Positions 43,434 to 53,175 are shown, counted from the stretch's first letter. The stretch is 64,000 nt of DNA from JBFMCT01 sp046565765 (GCA_046565765.1 JBKHXX010000093.1:62001-126000); one strand, 5' to 3'. Numbers and translations: made by a program. The notes: generated from the sequence alone by a model not told the origin.

Positions 43434-45773
43434 TCACTCCGCCCGCAGGACCTCGGCGGGCCGGAGCCGGGCCGCCCGGCGGGCGGGGAGGGCGGCCATG
43501 ACGTTGGCCAGCATCAGCGAGGCGGGTATGGCCAGGGCGGCCACCGTGACCGCGACGGGCGGGACGTAGAGCAGGGGTGTGGACTCGGCCACCAGCCGCC
43601 ACACCCAGCGACCGGTGGCGATGCCGAGCGGGATGCCGGCCAGGAGGGCGACGAGCGACACCGTCACCGCCTGCCAGCTGACACATGCGGCGACCTGCAG
43701 CGGCCGGAAGCCAAGGGCCCGGAGGACGGCCAGGTCGTGGCGGCGCCGGCGCACGGCCGTCGCCAGCACGTGGGCCAGGGCGCCCAGGCCGAGGAGGACG
43801 AGGAAGGCGGCCAGGGCCTTGGGCAGGACCCGGACGTTGCGCAGGTGGCCGACGTCCTGCGGCAAGGCGCTGGGCTCGATCAGGGCTGAGTCGCCGTAGC
43901 GCTCCCGCAACCCCTCGACGGCCTCCTCGACGTCCACCGCGCGGCCGAAGCCGACGAGGACGGTGGACTCGCGGGCGGTGTCGGTCGGAGCGACGGCCTC
44001 GAACCCGTCGAGGGTCATCCAGGCCCCCTGGTCGAACGAGAAGTGGGGCGTCTGGGGCAGGAGCCCGCTGCCCACGACGCGAAGCTCCCGATCGTCGCCG
44101 CCCAGGCGGACGGTGTCGCCGATGCCTTTCCCCAGCACCCGGGCCGTGGCCGGTCCGATGACCACCTCGTCGGGCGCCTGAGCCCGACGCCCCTCGAGGA
44201 GGGTGAAGGTGCGGGCGCCCTTGCGGGACTGGAGGGTGTAGACCGGCACGCTGGCGCCGTCGAACTCGACGCTCGCTTGGGAGACGATGTGGACATCGGT
44301 GATCCCGGCGTCGGCCGCCAGCTCGGCGCCGAGGTCCTCGACCGTCGACTGGTCGGGCGGGAGCACGCCGACGTCCCAGAACTGGCCGGAGCGGTCGGGG
44401 CGGGCGAGGGCGTCGTCGATCCCGTGGAGGAGACCGAAGGCGCCGACCACCCCGAGGATGGCGGCCACCGCGCTCACCAGCGCGGGCCGGACCGGCAGCT
44501 GCCGCTGCCCCTCTCCCCGTTCCAGGGCGAACCCCGCGCCGATCACCGCTGGAAGAGGTGCGACCGTGAGGCGGCGGAGGGCGGGGACGACGGAGAGCCG
44601 GGTCACGACCGAGGGCGGGGACGGCGCCCTCGACGTCGCCCGGTGGGCGGAGACCACCGCGCCGGAGAGGGTGACCAGGGCCACCGCCAGGGCGCCGGGC
44701 AGGAGGACGAGCCAGTCGGCATGGACGCCGGGGTCGGGCTCGAGGGTGCCCGCCAGCCCGAGCGGGAACCAGCGGGACATGGCCACGGCGGCGCCGGCGG
44801 CCACGATCATCCCGCTCACGGCGGTGACGGCGAGCGGGGCGACCAGGCCCGCGACGAGGCCGGTGCGGGTGAAGCCCAGTGCCCGCAGGGCGCTCGCCGG
44901 TTGCTCCATGGCGTACACCGTGCGGGTGAGGGCCTGGCCCACGAGCACCACGCCGGCCAGGGCCACGGCGCCGGCGAAGAGCAGCAGGGCGGTGCGCTCG
45001 AGGTCGGTCCCGCGCGTGACCCGCTTGGTGTCCTCGGACACGATCCGGACCGGGACGTTCGGGATGCCGAGCGCCTCGGACGCTCGACGCCCGAACTCGG
45101 CCACGTCGGTGCCCGGGCGCAGCCGCACCACCAGGTTGGGGATCCGGGGGACCTCGGGATGGCTCGCCAGCATGGCGGCGCTCGGCGTCCAGCTCGGGCC
45201 GCCCCCCATGAAGGCCAGGTCGATGTCCGTGTCGCCGATCCCCACCACGGTGACCTCCAGCGTCGGACCGTCGTAGGGCGAGCCGACGTCCAGCGACGTG
45301 GCGGACACGACCGTGAACTTCGAGCCGACGTGCAGGTCGAGCTCCTTGGCTGCCTGGCGGTTCACGAACACCTCGTCCGCCCGCCGCGGGTCCGGCAGCC
45401 GCCCCGCCACCAGGAGAGGACGGTTGATCGTGCGGTACAAGTGGTCGTCGTTGGGGGCCAGCGCCGTCGACCCGGGGATGCCCTCGATCTCGACCGTGGT
45501 GAGGGCGAACTCGCCGGCGTCCTCGACCTCGGGCAGGTTGCGCACCGGCGCGTAGTCGGTGTCGTACGACCCGGCCAGGCTGGCGAAGACGATGGCGTCC
45601 GAACGGCCCGTCGCCTCCCGGTAGCGGTCGTAGGCGGTGGACGTGCGGCGGGCCCCGGCCACCGCGGCCAGGGCCAGGCCGCCCACCAGCCCGGCGAGCA
45701 CGCCCAGGGCCACCAGAGAGCGCCAGCGCCGGGAGATCTCGGAGCGGGCCCAGAGCAGCGTCGCCGTCCGCAT
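43434..45773 (-). CDS. ABC transporter permease, FtsX/MacB type
   Basis: 779 residues from ATG 45773, which shares one base with the stop of the kinase gene. First transmembrane helix SLVALGVLAGLVGGLALAAV, followed by a large extracytoplasmic domain; a set of three helices near 260-400, a second periplasmic region, and three final helices (about 665-775). This is the double-FtsX layout of export permeases for lipids, lipoproteins or peptides. It is in one operon with the ATPase (47950) and the histidine kinase, so kinase and transporter may form a sensing unit as in antibiotic-peptide detection modules. Confidence 0.9.
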   Translation of the reverse strand: MRTATLLWARSEISRRWRSLVALGVLAGLVGGLALAAVAGARRTSTAYDRYREATGRSDAIVFASLAGSYDTDYAPVRNLPEVEDAGEFALTTVEIEGIPGSTALAPNDDHLYRTINRPLLVAGRLPDPRRADEVFVNRQAAKELDLHVGSKFTVVSATSLDVGSPYDGPTLEVTVVGIGDTDIDLAFMGGGPSWTPSAAMLASHPEVPRIPNLVVRLRPGTDVAEFGRRASEALGIPNVPVRIVSEDTKRVTRGTDLERTALLLFAGAVALAGVVLVGQALTRTVYAMEQPASALRALGFTRTGLVAGLVAPLAVTAVSGMIVAAGAAVAMSRWFPLGLAGTLEPDPGVHADWLVLLPGALAVALVTLSGAVVSAHRATSRAPSPPSVVTRLSVVPALRRLTVAPLPAVIGAGFALERGEGQRQLPVRPALVSAVAAILGVVGAFGLLHGIDDALARPDRSGQFWDVGVLPPDQSTVEDLGAELAADAGITDVHIVSQASVEFDGASVPVYTLQSRKGARTFTLLEGRRAQAPDEVVIGPATARVLGKGIGDTVRLGGDDRELRVVGSGLLPQTPHFSFDQGAWMTLDGFEAVAPTDTARESTVLVGFGRAVDVEEAVEGLRERYGDSALIEPSALPQDVGHLRNVRVLPKALAAFLVLLGLGALAHVLATAVRRRRHDLAVLRALGFRPLQVAACVSWQAVTVSLVALLAGIPLGIATGRWVWRLVAESTPLLYVPPVAVTVAALAIPASLMLANVMAALPARRAARLRPAEVLRAE

Positions 45774-47938
45774 CAGTGGGCCCCTGCCGCCGCCCCGCCG
45801 AGCGGGATCCGGCCCGAGACGCGCGTGCCCCGGCCGGGGGCGGACTGCACGCCGAACGTCCCACCCACCGCCCCCACCCGGTCCCCCATGTTGACGAACC
45901 CGGCACCCGGCGTCTCCCGGTGGGCCGGGTCGAAGCCGGCGCCGTCGTCGGCGACCTCGAAGAGCACGCCGCCCGCGTCCTCCCAGACCCGCACGGTGAC
46001 GGTCGCCTCGTCGCCGGCGTGCTTGCCGGCGTTCTGCATGGCCTCCAGGCAGCAGAAGTAGACCGCCGCCTCGATGTCGGGGCTGTAGCGGCCGACCCCC
46101 TCGGCGACGACCTCGGTGGGCAGCGCCGCCCGCCCGCCCGCCGCGGTGAGCGCCTCGCCCAGCCCCCGGTCGACCAGCAGCGGCGGGTAGATGCCGTGGG
46201 CCAGGGTGCGCAGCTCCTGCACCGCCTCCTGGAGGTCCTTGCCGAGCTGCTCGAGCATCTGGTTGGACGTGGCCGGGTCCCGCTCGGCGATCTGGCGGGC
46301 CAGGCGGAGGTTGACGGCCAGGGCGACGAGGTGCTGCTGGGCCCCGTCGTGCAGGTTGCGCTCGATCTGGCGGCGGGCGGCGTCGGCCGAGGCCACGATG
46401 CGGGCGCGGGAGGCGCGCAGCTCCTCCGCCTGGCGCCGGACCTCGTCGAGGGTGGTCTGCAGGGCCGAGTCGAGCTGGACGTTGTGGAGGGCCAGTCCCA
46501 CCTGGCGGGCCAGCTCGGTGAGGGTGCGCTCCTCCTCTTCCTTGAAGACGTCGCCCTCGGGTGGCCGGACGGCCACGATCAGCCCCAGGAGGTGGCCCGA
46601 GTGGACGATCGGCGCCACCCGCAGCACGTGGTCCTCCCGCCCACGCAGGAGGTCGCCGAGCCACACCTTCACCCAGGCCGGGCCCGAGACCCCCGCCCGG
46701 GTGACGATGGCTTGCTCGTCAGGGCTGAGCACCAGGCGGGCGGCGGGGGCATCGGGGACGGAGACGACCCGGTCGAGGCGGCCGTCCGAACCCGTCCAGA
46801 CCTCGGCGGTGGTGAGGGCCAGCGTCTTTCGCAAGGACTCGGCCACCTGCAGCAGCAGCTCGTCCAGGGGGATGGCCCGGGAGAGGCGGCTGCCGAACGT
46901 CTTCAGCACCTGGTCGGGCGCCTCCCGCTCGCCGTACACGATCCGGTTGGCGAACTGGGCCAGGCGCTCCCGGGCGGGGACGTACAGCAGCGCGGCCACC
47001 GCCGCCGCCAGCATGGACAGGCCGAGGAGGGGGCGCTCGCTGTCGGTAGGGGTGCGGCCCAGGCCCAGCACGATCACCAGGTACACCGACACGACCACGC
47101 CGCTCAGGCCGGCCAGCGACACGGTGTGGGCCAGCAGCGTGTCCACCCGGCCGATCAGCCGTTTGGACGACCCGAGGACGAGGGCGACGGGGATGGGCAG
47201 GGTGGCCGCCACCGCCACCGCTCCCCCGTCGTCGGGCCAGCCCGACAACAGGCGGACCGCCAGCGCGATCAGGGTGACCTCGACCCCCACGGCCACCGCC
47301 CAGCCGAACCACTGCATGCGCTGGCGCTCGAGACCGGCCGCCCGCCGGTAGCGGCGGTTGGAGCCGGCCAGCCCGACGGCGGCGGCCAGGAGCCCTTCCA
47401 GCACCACCGGCCACAGGGCGATCGAGGGGCGCTGCAGCCACAGGAGCAGGCCGATGGCAGCGCCGGCCGCGTACCCGGCGACCACCACGCGCCGGCTGAC
47501 CGCGCACGACCCGTCCGGGAGGGTGAGGACGACGTGCATGCCGACGGCCGGCAGCAGGGCCAGGGCGAGAGGTCGGACGAGGTAGGCGACGTCCACCAGC
47601 GCGGCCGGCAGGTTCCGGCCGTCGCCGTGGGCCCAGAGCACGGCGGCCGCCACGGCGGCCAGGCCGCCCAACACCGATCCCTGGAGGATCAGCGTCCCCT
47701 GCCGCTCCCCCGGGCGGCGCACGCCGATGACCGCTCCGGCCACGGCCCAGGCTCCCACCGTCACCCCGTACCACAGCGCGGCCCGGAGGTGGCCCGTCCC
47801 CTGGGCCAGTACGAGCGCCGCCAGCGACAGCCCGACCGCGGCGGGAGCCAGGAGCGGCTGCAGGCGAGCCCGAAAGGCACTGCCCGGCGGAACGGGCACG
47901 TCCTCGCGCACGCTCATGGGGCTGACGGCAGTGGTCAT
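45773..47938 (-). CDS. membrane histidine kinase with GAF domain (HisKA_3 type)
   Basis: 721 residues. About nine to ten N-terminal transmembrane helices (residues 25-340) without a large external loop, then a GAF domain (about 370-500; TLALTTAEVWTGSDGRLD, PIVHSGHLLGLIVAVRPP), a dimerisation helix with the phospho-histidine in ARRQIERNLHDGAQQHLVAL, and an HATPase domain with AVYFCCLEAMQNAGKHAG (N box) and VADDGAGFDP, GAGFVNMGDR (G boxes). It pairs best with NarL-type response regulators, such as the convergent gene at 42762. Its position between ATPase and permease genes of one ABC system is unusual. Confidence 0.92.
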   Translation of the reverse strand: MTTAVSPMSVREDVPVPPGSAFRARLQPLLAPAAVGLSLAALVLAQGTGHLRAALWYGVTVGAWAVAGAVIGVRRPGERQGTLILQGSVLGGLAAVAAAVLWAHGDGRNLPAALVDVAYLVRPLALALLPAVGMHVVLTLPDGSCAVSRRVVVAGYAAGAAIGLLLWLQRPSIALWPVVLEGLLAAAVGLAGSNRRYRRAAGLERQRMQWFGWAVAVGVEVTLIALAVRLLSGWPDDGGAVAVAATLPIPVALVLGSSKRLIGRVDTLLAHTVSLAGLSGVVVSVYLVIVLGLGRTPTDSERPLLGLSMLAAAVAALLYVPARERLAQFANRIVYGEREAPDQVLKTFGSRLSRAIPLDELLLQVAESLRKTLALTTAEVWTGSDGRLDRVVSVPDAPAARLVLSPDEQAIVTRAGVSGPAWVKVWLGDLLRGREDHVLRVAPIVHSGHLLGLIVAVRPPEGDVFKEEEERTLTELARQVGLALHNVQLDSALQTTLDEVRRQAEELRASRARIVASADAARRQIERNLHDGAQQHLVALAVNLRLARQIAERDPATSNQMLEQLGKDLQEAVQELRTLAHGIYPPLLVDRGLGEALTAAGGRAALPTEVVAEGVGRYSPDIEAAVYFCCLEAMQNAGKHAGDEATVTVRVWEDAGGVLFEVADDGAGFDPAHRETPGAGFVNMGDRVGAVGGTFGVQSAPGRGTRVSGRIPLGGAAAGAH

Positions 47939-47949
47939 GACGGGGCCGG

Positions 47950-48714
47950 TCAGGCCTCCGTCGGCGTGCCGAACGCGGTCCGCATCCCGCTGTCGGCGGT
48001 GGACCCGGCCGGTTCGGCGCCGTCCTCCAGCCTGCCGTCGCGCATGCGCACGATGCGGTCGGCGGCGGCGGCCACGTCGTCGTCGTGGGTCACCATCATG
48101 ATCGCCTGGCCGTCGGCGTGGAGCCTCCGGAACAGCTCCAGCACCTCGTGGCCCCCGGCCGTGTCGAGGGCGCCCGTCGGCTCGTCGGCCAGCAACAGGG
48201 TGGGCCTGTTGGCCAGGGCCCGGGCGATGGCGAGCCGCTGGCGTTGGCCGCCGGAGAGGACGCCCGGGGCGCTCTTGCCCTTGTCGCCCAGGCCCAGAAG
48301 GTCGAGAAGGTCGCGCGCCCGGGTCTCCGCCTTCTTCCGGGGGCTGCCGGCGATGATGGCGGGCAGGGTCACGTTCTCGAGGACGCTCATGCCCTCCAGA
48401 AGGTTGAAGAACTGGAAGACGATGCCGATGTGGGCCCGGCGGACGCGGGCCAGCTCGTTCTCGTCCTTGCCGGCCAGCGACACGCCGGCGAGCACGATCT
48501 CGCCCTCGCTGGGCGTGTCGAGCCCGGCCACCAGGTTGAGCAGCGTCGACTTCCCGCACCCCGAAGGGCCCATGACGGCCACGAACTCCGCCGACGCCAT
48601 CGTCATGGTCACGCCCCGGAGGGCGCGCACCGGTGCCGCCTCGGCCTCGTAGGTCTTGCGGACGCCCCGCACCTCCAGCACCGCCCCGCCGTTCGCCGCG
48701 GCAGCCTCGCTCAT
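47950..48714 (-). CDS. ABC transporter ATP-binding protein (MacB/LolD type)
   Basis: 254 residues. Walker A GPSGCGKSTLLNLVAG, Q-loop FQFFNLLEGMSVLENV, signature LSGGQRQRLAIARALA, Walker B LLLADEPTGALD and H-loop MMVTHDDDVA. It energises the FtsX-type permease at 43434 and probably also the one at 50308, which has no ATPase of its own. AGGAG lies 7 nt before ATG 48714. It is the first gene of the operon, transcribed toward the kinase. Confidence 0.95.
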   Translation of the reverse strand: MSEAAAANGGAVLEVRGVRKTYEAEAAPVRALRGVTMTMASAEFVAVMGPSGCGKSTLLNLVAGLDTPSEGEIVLAGVSLAGKDENELARVRRAHIGIVFQFFNLLEGMSVLENVTLPAIIAGSPRKKAETRARDLLDLLGLGDKGKSAPGVLSGGQRQRLAIARALANRPTLLLADEPTGALDTAGGHEVLELFRRLHADGQAIMMVTHDDDVAAAADRIVRMRDGRLEDGAEPAGSTADSGMRTAFGTPTEA

Positions 48715-48802
48715 GTCGGTCTCCTGTTCACGGTCATCATTGAGCCAGACCGGGGGGCTGGCGAGAAGTGCGCTGGCATCAGACGGGGAGGTGGTGCTGG
48801 CA

Positions 48803-50119
48803 TCACCACGCGCCCTCCCCGACCAACCGGAAGGCGTGGACGGTGCCGTCGCGGCCCTTGACCTTGGCCGGCTCGAGGGGCTCGAGGCGCGCACCCTCGC
48901 CGAGCAGGTCGGCGGTGGCCCGGCTGACGACCGTCTGGCCGGCGTCCGCCCACTGCTGGAGGCGCTGGGCCAGGTTCACCGAGTCCCCGACCAGGCTGTA
49001 CTCGAGGCGCTCCTCCGACCCGAGCAGGGCGGCGGCCACCCGTCCGCTCGACAGGCCGATCCCCAGGCCGAACTCCGGAAGCCCGCTGGCCCGCCACCGC
49101 TCGTTGACGGCTGCCTGGGCCCGGTGCATGGCCGCGGCCGCCTCCGCCGCGTGCCGGGCGTGCTCGTCCTGGGGGATGGGGGCCCCGAACACCGCCATCA
49201 CCGCGTCCCCGACGAACTGCATGACGGTGCCGCCCGCGTCCAGCACCGCCCGGTTCATCTCCGCCCGGTGCTCGTTGAGCTGGCCGGCCAGGCCGGAGGG
49301 GTCGGCGTGCTCGGCGATGGTGGAGTAGCCCCGCACGTCGGACATGAGCACGGTCACGTCGAGCATCTCCGTCTCGCCGATGCGGCGGCCCTCACGCCGG
49401 AGCTTCTCGGCCACCCCGCCGGGAAGCAGTCGGCTGAGCGTCTCGCCCTGCTCCTCGCGAAGGACGATGGCCTCGTGCAACATCCGCAACCGGCGCAGAG
49501 CGCTGCTGGCGCCGGTGCTGGCCGCCTCGGCCAGCTTGAGGAAGAGCCGTTCGATGGCGTCGGCCACGTCGGCGCCGGTGGTGCCCCGGGCGGCGGCGAT
49601 GGCTTTGACCGGCCGCCCCTCGGCCACCAACTGGAGCAGCTCCTCCTCGGCCGGTGACAGGTTGCCGGCGGTGGTGACCGGGTTCACCAGGGCCTCGACG
49701 ATGGACGGGTCGATCAGAGATCCGCCCGTCGCGACGTCCCGGATGGCCCGGGCCAGCTGGTCGCCGTCGGCCAGCCGGTCCTTGAGGAGGTAGGCGTACC
49801 CGGCCGAGCCCTCGCCGAGGAGGGCGATGGCGTACTCCGGGTCGTCGTACTGCGACAGCACCACGACCCCCGTCCCCGGGTGTCGCTTGCGGACCTCCTT
49901 GGCTGCGTCGATGCCCTCCTGGCGGAAGCTCGGAGGCATGCGGATGTCGGTGACGACCACCTGCGGGGCGGCCGCCTCGGCTCCGCTGACCAGGCCGTCG
50001 TAGTCGGCAGCCGTGCCGACCACGGTCAGGTCGGGCTCCAGGCCGATCAGGGTCCGGACCCCCTCCCGGACGATGACGTTGTCGTCGGCCAGGAACACGG
50101 TGATCTGGCGAGCGCTCAC
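48803..50119 (-). CDS. response regulator receiver fused to class III nucleotide cyclase through a degenerate LuxR-like region
   Basis: 438 residues. Receiver 1-125 with phospho-acceptor in VVVTDIRMPPSF and YLLKDRLADG. Residues about 150-215 (LSPAEEELLQLVAEGRPVKA and onward) align with the LuxR HTH of the regulator at 42762 but have lost the basic recognition helix. A class III adenylate/guanylate cyclase domain follows (about 245-438): VTVLMSDVRGYSTIAEHADP carries the first metal aspartate, VMQFVGDAVMAVFGAP the second, and EYSLVGDSVNLAQRLQ the base-contact aspartate. It probably makes cAMP on phosphorylation. It is upstream of the ABC/kinase operon on the same strand and divergent from the second permease. 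Confidence 0.9.
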   Translation of the reverse strand: MSARQITVFLADDNVIVREGVRTLIGLEPDLTVVGTAADYDGLVSGAEAAAPQVVVTDIRMPPSFRQEGIDAAKEVRKRHPGTGVVVLSQYDDPEYAIALLGEGSAGYAYLLKDRLADGDQLARAIRDVATGGSLIDPSIVEALVNPVTTAGNLSPAEEELLQLVAEGRPVKAIAAARGTTGADVADAIERLFLKLAEAASTGASSALRRLRMLHEAIVLREEQGETLSRLLPGGVAEKLRREGRRIGETEMLDVTVLMSDVRGYSTIAEHADPSGLAGQLNEHRAEMNRAVLDAGGTVMQFVGDAVMAVFGAPIPQDEHARHAAEAAAAMHRAQAAVNERWRASGLPEFGLGIGLSSGRVAAALLGSEERLEYSLVGDSVNLAQRLQQWADAGQTVVSRATADLLGEGARLEPLEPAKVKGRDGTVHAFRLVGEGAW

Positions 50120-50177
50120 GAGTCGTCATTAGGGCTCAGGAGGGGCGCAGCTGGCAAGGAGGCCGCCCGTCCCATGC

Positions 50178-50218
50178 GGGTGGTGGCAGCCCCCCCCTGG
50201 CCCCGAAGGCCACCACCC
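50178..50218. promoter_or_regulatory. 10-bp inverted repeat in the divergent promoter region
   Basis: GGGTGGTGGC (50178-50187) and GCCACCACCC (50209-50218) with a 21-nt spacer lie between the cyclase gene and the plus-strand permease. About two helical turns separate the arms, which suits an operator; a loop structure in the leader is also possible. Confidence 0.35.
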
Positions 50219-50307
50219 TTGGGTCGGGCCCCTGCCCCTCTCTACGCTCCGCAATCGATGGAGGTTCCCGTACGCGTCGAGTCGTCGGTCCCGTGCCACG
50301 AGGACGC

Positions 50308-52728
50308 ATGAGCGTGCTCAGGTTCTGGTTCGGGACGACGTTGCGGAGCCGGTGGCGGGCCTACCTCGGCGTGGCCGTGCTGTTGGCCCTCCTGGGGGGA
50401 CTGAGCCTGGCGTCCCTTGCCGGCGCGCGCCGGACCGCCTCGGCCTACCCCCGCTTCCGGGAGGCGGGCGGCGCCCTGGACGTCCACTTCTTCCACGTCG
50501 GGGAACCGGAGCTGGCCCGGAGGCTGCCCGGAGTGACCGGGTCGGCGACGTACTTCTCGTTCATCGGCGGCGCCGTCGACGCCGACGGACGCCCGGACCC
50601 GCAGTACGCCGACCTGGGGGCGGAGATGGTCGGGAGCTTCGACGGGCTCTACTTCAGCCGGGACCGCTTCGTCGTGACGGAAGGGCGGATGGCCGATCCA
50701 GCCCGCGCCGACCAGGTCGTCGTGAACGAGCACGCCGCCGCCCAGGGCCTGCGCCTCGGGGATCGGGTCCGGCTGGGCGTGTTCGACCCGGCCGACGAGG
50801 ACGCCGTCTTCAGCGACACACCACCCCCTCCGGTGGACGTCGTCGAGGTCGCCATCGTGGGCATCGGGCTGTTCCCCGACGAGGTCGTGCAGGACGACAC
50901 CGACCGGTTCGGCCGGGTCCTCCTCACGCCCGCGTTCACCGAGCGCAACCGCCGGTGGGCCAGCTACGGCTGGACCGGCGTGTCCCTGGAAGGCGGTGAG
51001 GAGGGCGTGGCCCGGTTCAAGCGGGACTACCTCGCCGGGCTGCCCGGCGAAGGCGCCACCTCGTTCCGGGAGCGCTCCGGCGTGGTGGCCCGTACCCAGG
51101 AGGCGGTGCGGCCCCTCGTCGTGGCCCTCGGGGCGTTCGGCGCCATGGCCGCGGTGGCGACGCTCCTCCTGGTCGGCCAGGCCCTCGTACGTCTGCTCCG
51201 GTCAGACCGGGAGGACCTGGTCACCATGCGGGCCATGGGCGCCGGCCCCAGGGAGCTGGCATCGCTGCTGGTGCCGGGGATGGGCGTCTCCGTGGCCCTC
51301 GGTGCGACAGGCGCCGTGATCGTGGCCGTGGCCCTGTCCCCGCTGGCGCCCATCGGCCCACTCCGCCGGATCGAACCACAGCCCGGCGTGGCCTTCGACT
51401 GGACCGTGCTGCTCCTCGGCGCGGCCGCCCTGGCCGTGCTCCTCGCCGCGATCGGCCTGATCGCCGCGGCCCGCCAGGTGCCCCACCGGCGCCAGGCCCG
51501 GGCCCGGCTGGAGACCTCCCGCCGCTCCGCCCTGGCGGGAGTGGTCGCGGCCGCCGGCCTGCCCCTCCCGGCGGTGGCCGGTATGCGGCTGGCCCTCGAG
51601 TCCGGCGAGGGGCGTACGTCGGTGCCGGCGAGGGCCGCCCTCGGGGGGGCGGTGGTGGCCGTCATGGCCATGGTGGCGTCGCTGGTGTTCGGCACGAGCC
51701 TCCGGGGCCTGGTCGACCGGCCCCAGCACTACGGGTGGGACTGGGACATCACGGTTCTCGACGAGTCGGGCTACGGCGAGATCGACGTCGACCGTGCGGC
51801 CGCCCTCCTCGACGGTGACCCCGAGGTCAGCGGGTGGACCGGCGTGTACTTCCAGTCCATCGACCTCGAAGGCGTGAACGTACCCGCCCTGGGCCTGCCG
51901 CCGGACCCCGCCGTCGCTCCGCCGCTGCTCTCGGGGCGGGGCGTCGGGACGGCCGGCGAGATCGTCCTCGGGACGCAGACCCTGGAGACGCTGGGCAAGC
52001 GGGTGGGCGACACCGTCGTCCTCGGCTCCCAGGAAGGCGAGCGGCCCCTTCGCATCGTGGGCGCCGCCGTGTTCCCGACGGTGGGGCCGATCCTCGGGGC
52101 CTACACCTCCCTGGGCGAGGGCGCCCTCATGGTCTACGACGCCATCCCCGGATGGGACGAGGTGAGCCCCGGTCCGAAGGCCCTCTTCGTCCGCTTGGCA
52201 GACGGGGTCGACCCGGAGGCGGCCACCGCCCGCCTGGAAGAGGACCTGGCGGGCATCGGCCGGTTCCCGCAGTCGGCCCAGATCCTCCCCGTCCAGCGGC
52301 CTGCCCAGATCGTGCACTACGAGGCCATGGGCGCGGCGCCGGCCGTGCTGGGCGGAGTGCTGGTCGTCGCCGCGGTGGTCTCGCTGGGGCTGGCGCTGGC
52401 GTCGGGCGTGGGACGGAGGCGGCGTGACCTCTCGGTCCTGAAATCACTCGGCTTCACCCGCCGCCAGGTGGCTTCGACGGTGGTGTGGCAGTCCTCGCTG
52501 ATCGTGGGGACCGGCCTGGTGGCCGGCGTGCCGCTGGGCGTGGCCCTCGGGCGGTGGCTGTGGATCCTCTTCGCCGACCGGCTGCCCGTACTGGCCCGGC
52601 CCAGCGTCCCCGTGCTCCTGCTCACCGGGCTGGCCTGCGCTCTCGTCGTGCTGGCCAACCTGGTGGCGGCGGTGCCGGCCCAGGTGGCGGGGCGCACGCC
52701 GGTCGCCTCCGTCCTCCGCACGGAGTAG
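50308..52728 (+). CDS. ABC transporter permease, FtsX type (second copy)
   Basis: 806 residues from ATG 50308, preceded by CGAGGA; GTG 50293 is in frame but less likely. Helix 1 is YLGVAVLLALLGGLSLASLA; the rest repeats the layout of the permease at 43434, with periplasmic domains, a central group of helices and three final ones (VLGGVLVVAAVVSLGLALAS; SLIVGTGLVAGVPLGVALGR). Both share the N-terminal pattern AGARRT. No ATPase gene is adjacent on this strand, so it may use the divergent operon's ATPase. Paralogue by sequence motif and architecture. Confidence 0.88.
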   Translation: MSVLRFWFGTTLRSRWRAYLGVAVLLALLGGLSLASLAGARRTASAYPRFREAGGALDVHFFHVGEPELARRLPGVTGSATYFSFIGGAVDADGRPDPQYADLGAEMVGSFDGLYFSRDRFVVTEGRMADPARADQVVVNEHAAAQGLRLGDRVRLGVFDPADEDAVFSDTPPPPVDVVEVAIVGIGLFPDEVVQDDTDRFGRVLLTPAFTERNRRWASYGWTGVSLEGGEEGVARFKRDYLAGLPGEGATSFRERSGVVARTQEAVRPLVVALGAFGAMAAVATLLLVGQALVRLLRSDREDLVTMRAMGAGPRELASLLVPGMGVSVALGATGAVIVAVALSPLAPIGPLRRIEPQPGVAFDWTVLLLGAAALAVLLAAIGLIAAARQVPHRRQARARLETSRRSALAGVVAAAGLPLPAVAGMRLALESGEGRTSVPARAALGGAVVAVMAMVASLVFGTSLRGLVDRPQHYGWDWDITVLDESGYGEIDVDRAAALLDGDPEVSGWTGVYFQSIDLEGVNVPALGLPPDPAVAPPLLSGRGVGTAGEIVLGTQTLETLGKRVGDTVVLGSQEGERPLRIVGAAVFPTVGPILGAYTSLGEGALMVYDAIPGWDEVSPGPKALFVRLADGVDPEAATARLEEDLAGIGRFPQSAQILPVQRPAQIVHYEAMGAAPAVLGGVLVVAAVVSLGLALASGVGRRRRDLSVLKSLGFTRRQVASTVVWQSSLIVGTGLVAGVPLGVALGRWLWILFADRLPVLARPSVPVLLLTGLACALVVLANLVAAVPAQVAGRTPVASVLRTE

Positions 52729-52746
52729 CCGGGCAGGCGCGGCCGG

Positions 52747-53031
52747 CTACGACAACCGGCGGGCCAGCTCCTCGGAGTACTCCGGGAAGTAGCGGGGGAT
52801 CACCGCCAGGGAGAAGTCGTCCAGGATCGAGGTGGCCGGTTCGCGCTCGAGCAGGAACTCGAACGACTCCCGCACGACGCGTTCCTCGTCCTCGGCGGCG
52901 GTGTCGACCATGCCCCAGTCGTCGAGCAGCTCAGGCGGCACCGTCACCGTGTGGGACGTGGTGAGGTCTCCTTCGGTGACCTGGACGCCGTACTGGTGAT
53001 TGCCGATCGGTCGGACCGTGATGGTGCTCAC
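52747..53031 (-). CDS. small conserved protein of unknown function
   Basis: 94 residues. It begins with a short beta-hairpin (TITVRPIGNHQYGVQVTEGD) and continues with VTVPPELLDDWG and an acidic helix (EDEERVVRESFEFLLERE), ending IPRYFPEYSEELARRL. I associate this pattern with a small actinobacterial family. No catalytic motif or membrane segment is seen. It converges on the FtsX permease with 18 bp between stops. Confidence 0.72.
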   Translation of the reverse strand: MSTITVRPIGNHQYGVQVTEGDLTTSHTVTVPPELLDDWGMVDTAAEDEERVVRESFEFLLEREPATSILDDFSLAVIPRYFPEYSEELARRLS

Positions 53032-53080
53032 CGCAGCGTTCTACCCGCCCGCCGGGCGTCGGAAAATCGAAAAAGACGCG

Positions 53081-53109
53081 TTGTCGGCGCAAGGTCCCGC
53101 CGGTAAGAT
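53081..53109 (+). promoter_or_regulatory. sigma70-type promoter, TTGTCG - 17 bp - TAAGAT
   Basis: The -35 hexamer TTGTCG (53081-53086) and the -10 TAAGAT (53104-53109) are separated by exactly 17 bp, the best such match I noticed. It points to the small reading frame at 53176, with a leader of about 60 nt. The gap also separates that frame from the divergent gene at 52747. Confidence 0.6.
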
Positions 53110-53175
53110 TGAGCCGGACGCGCCGGGCAAAAAAACTCCCCGGCCGCCGACCGACTCACCCCCGGTGGCTGCCGC

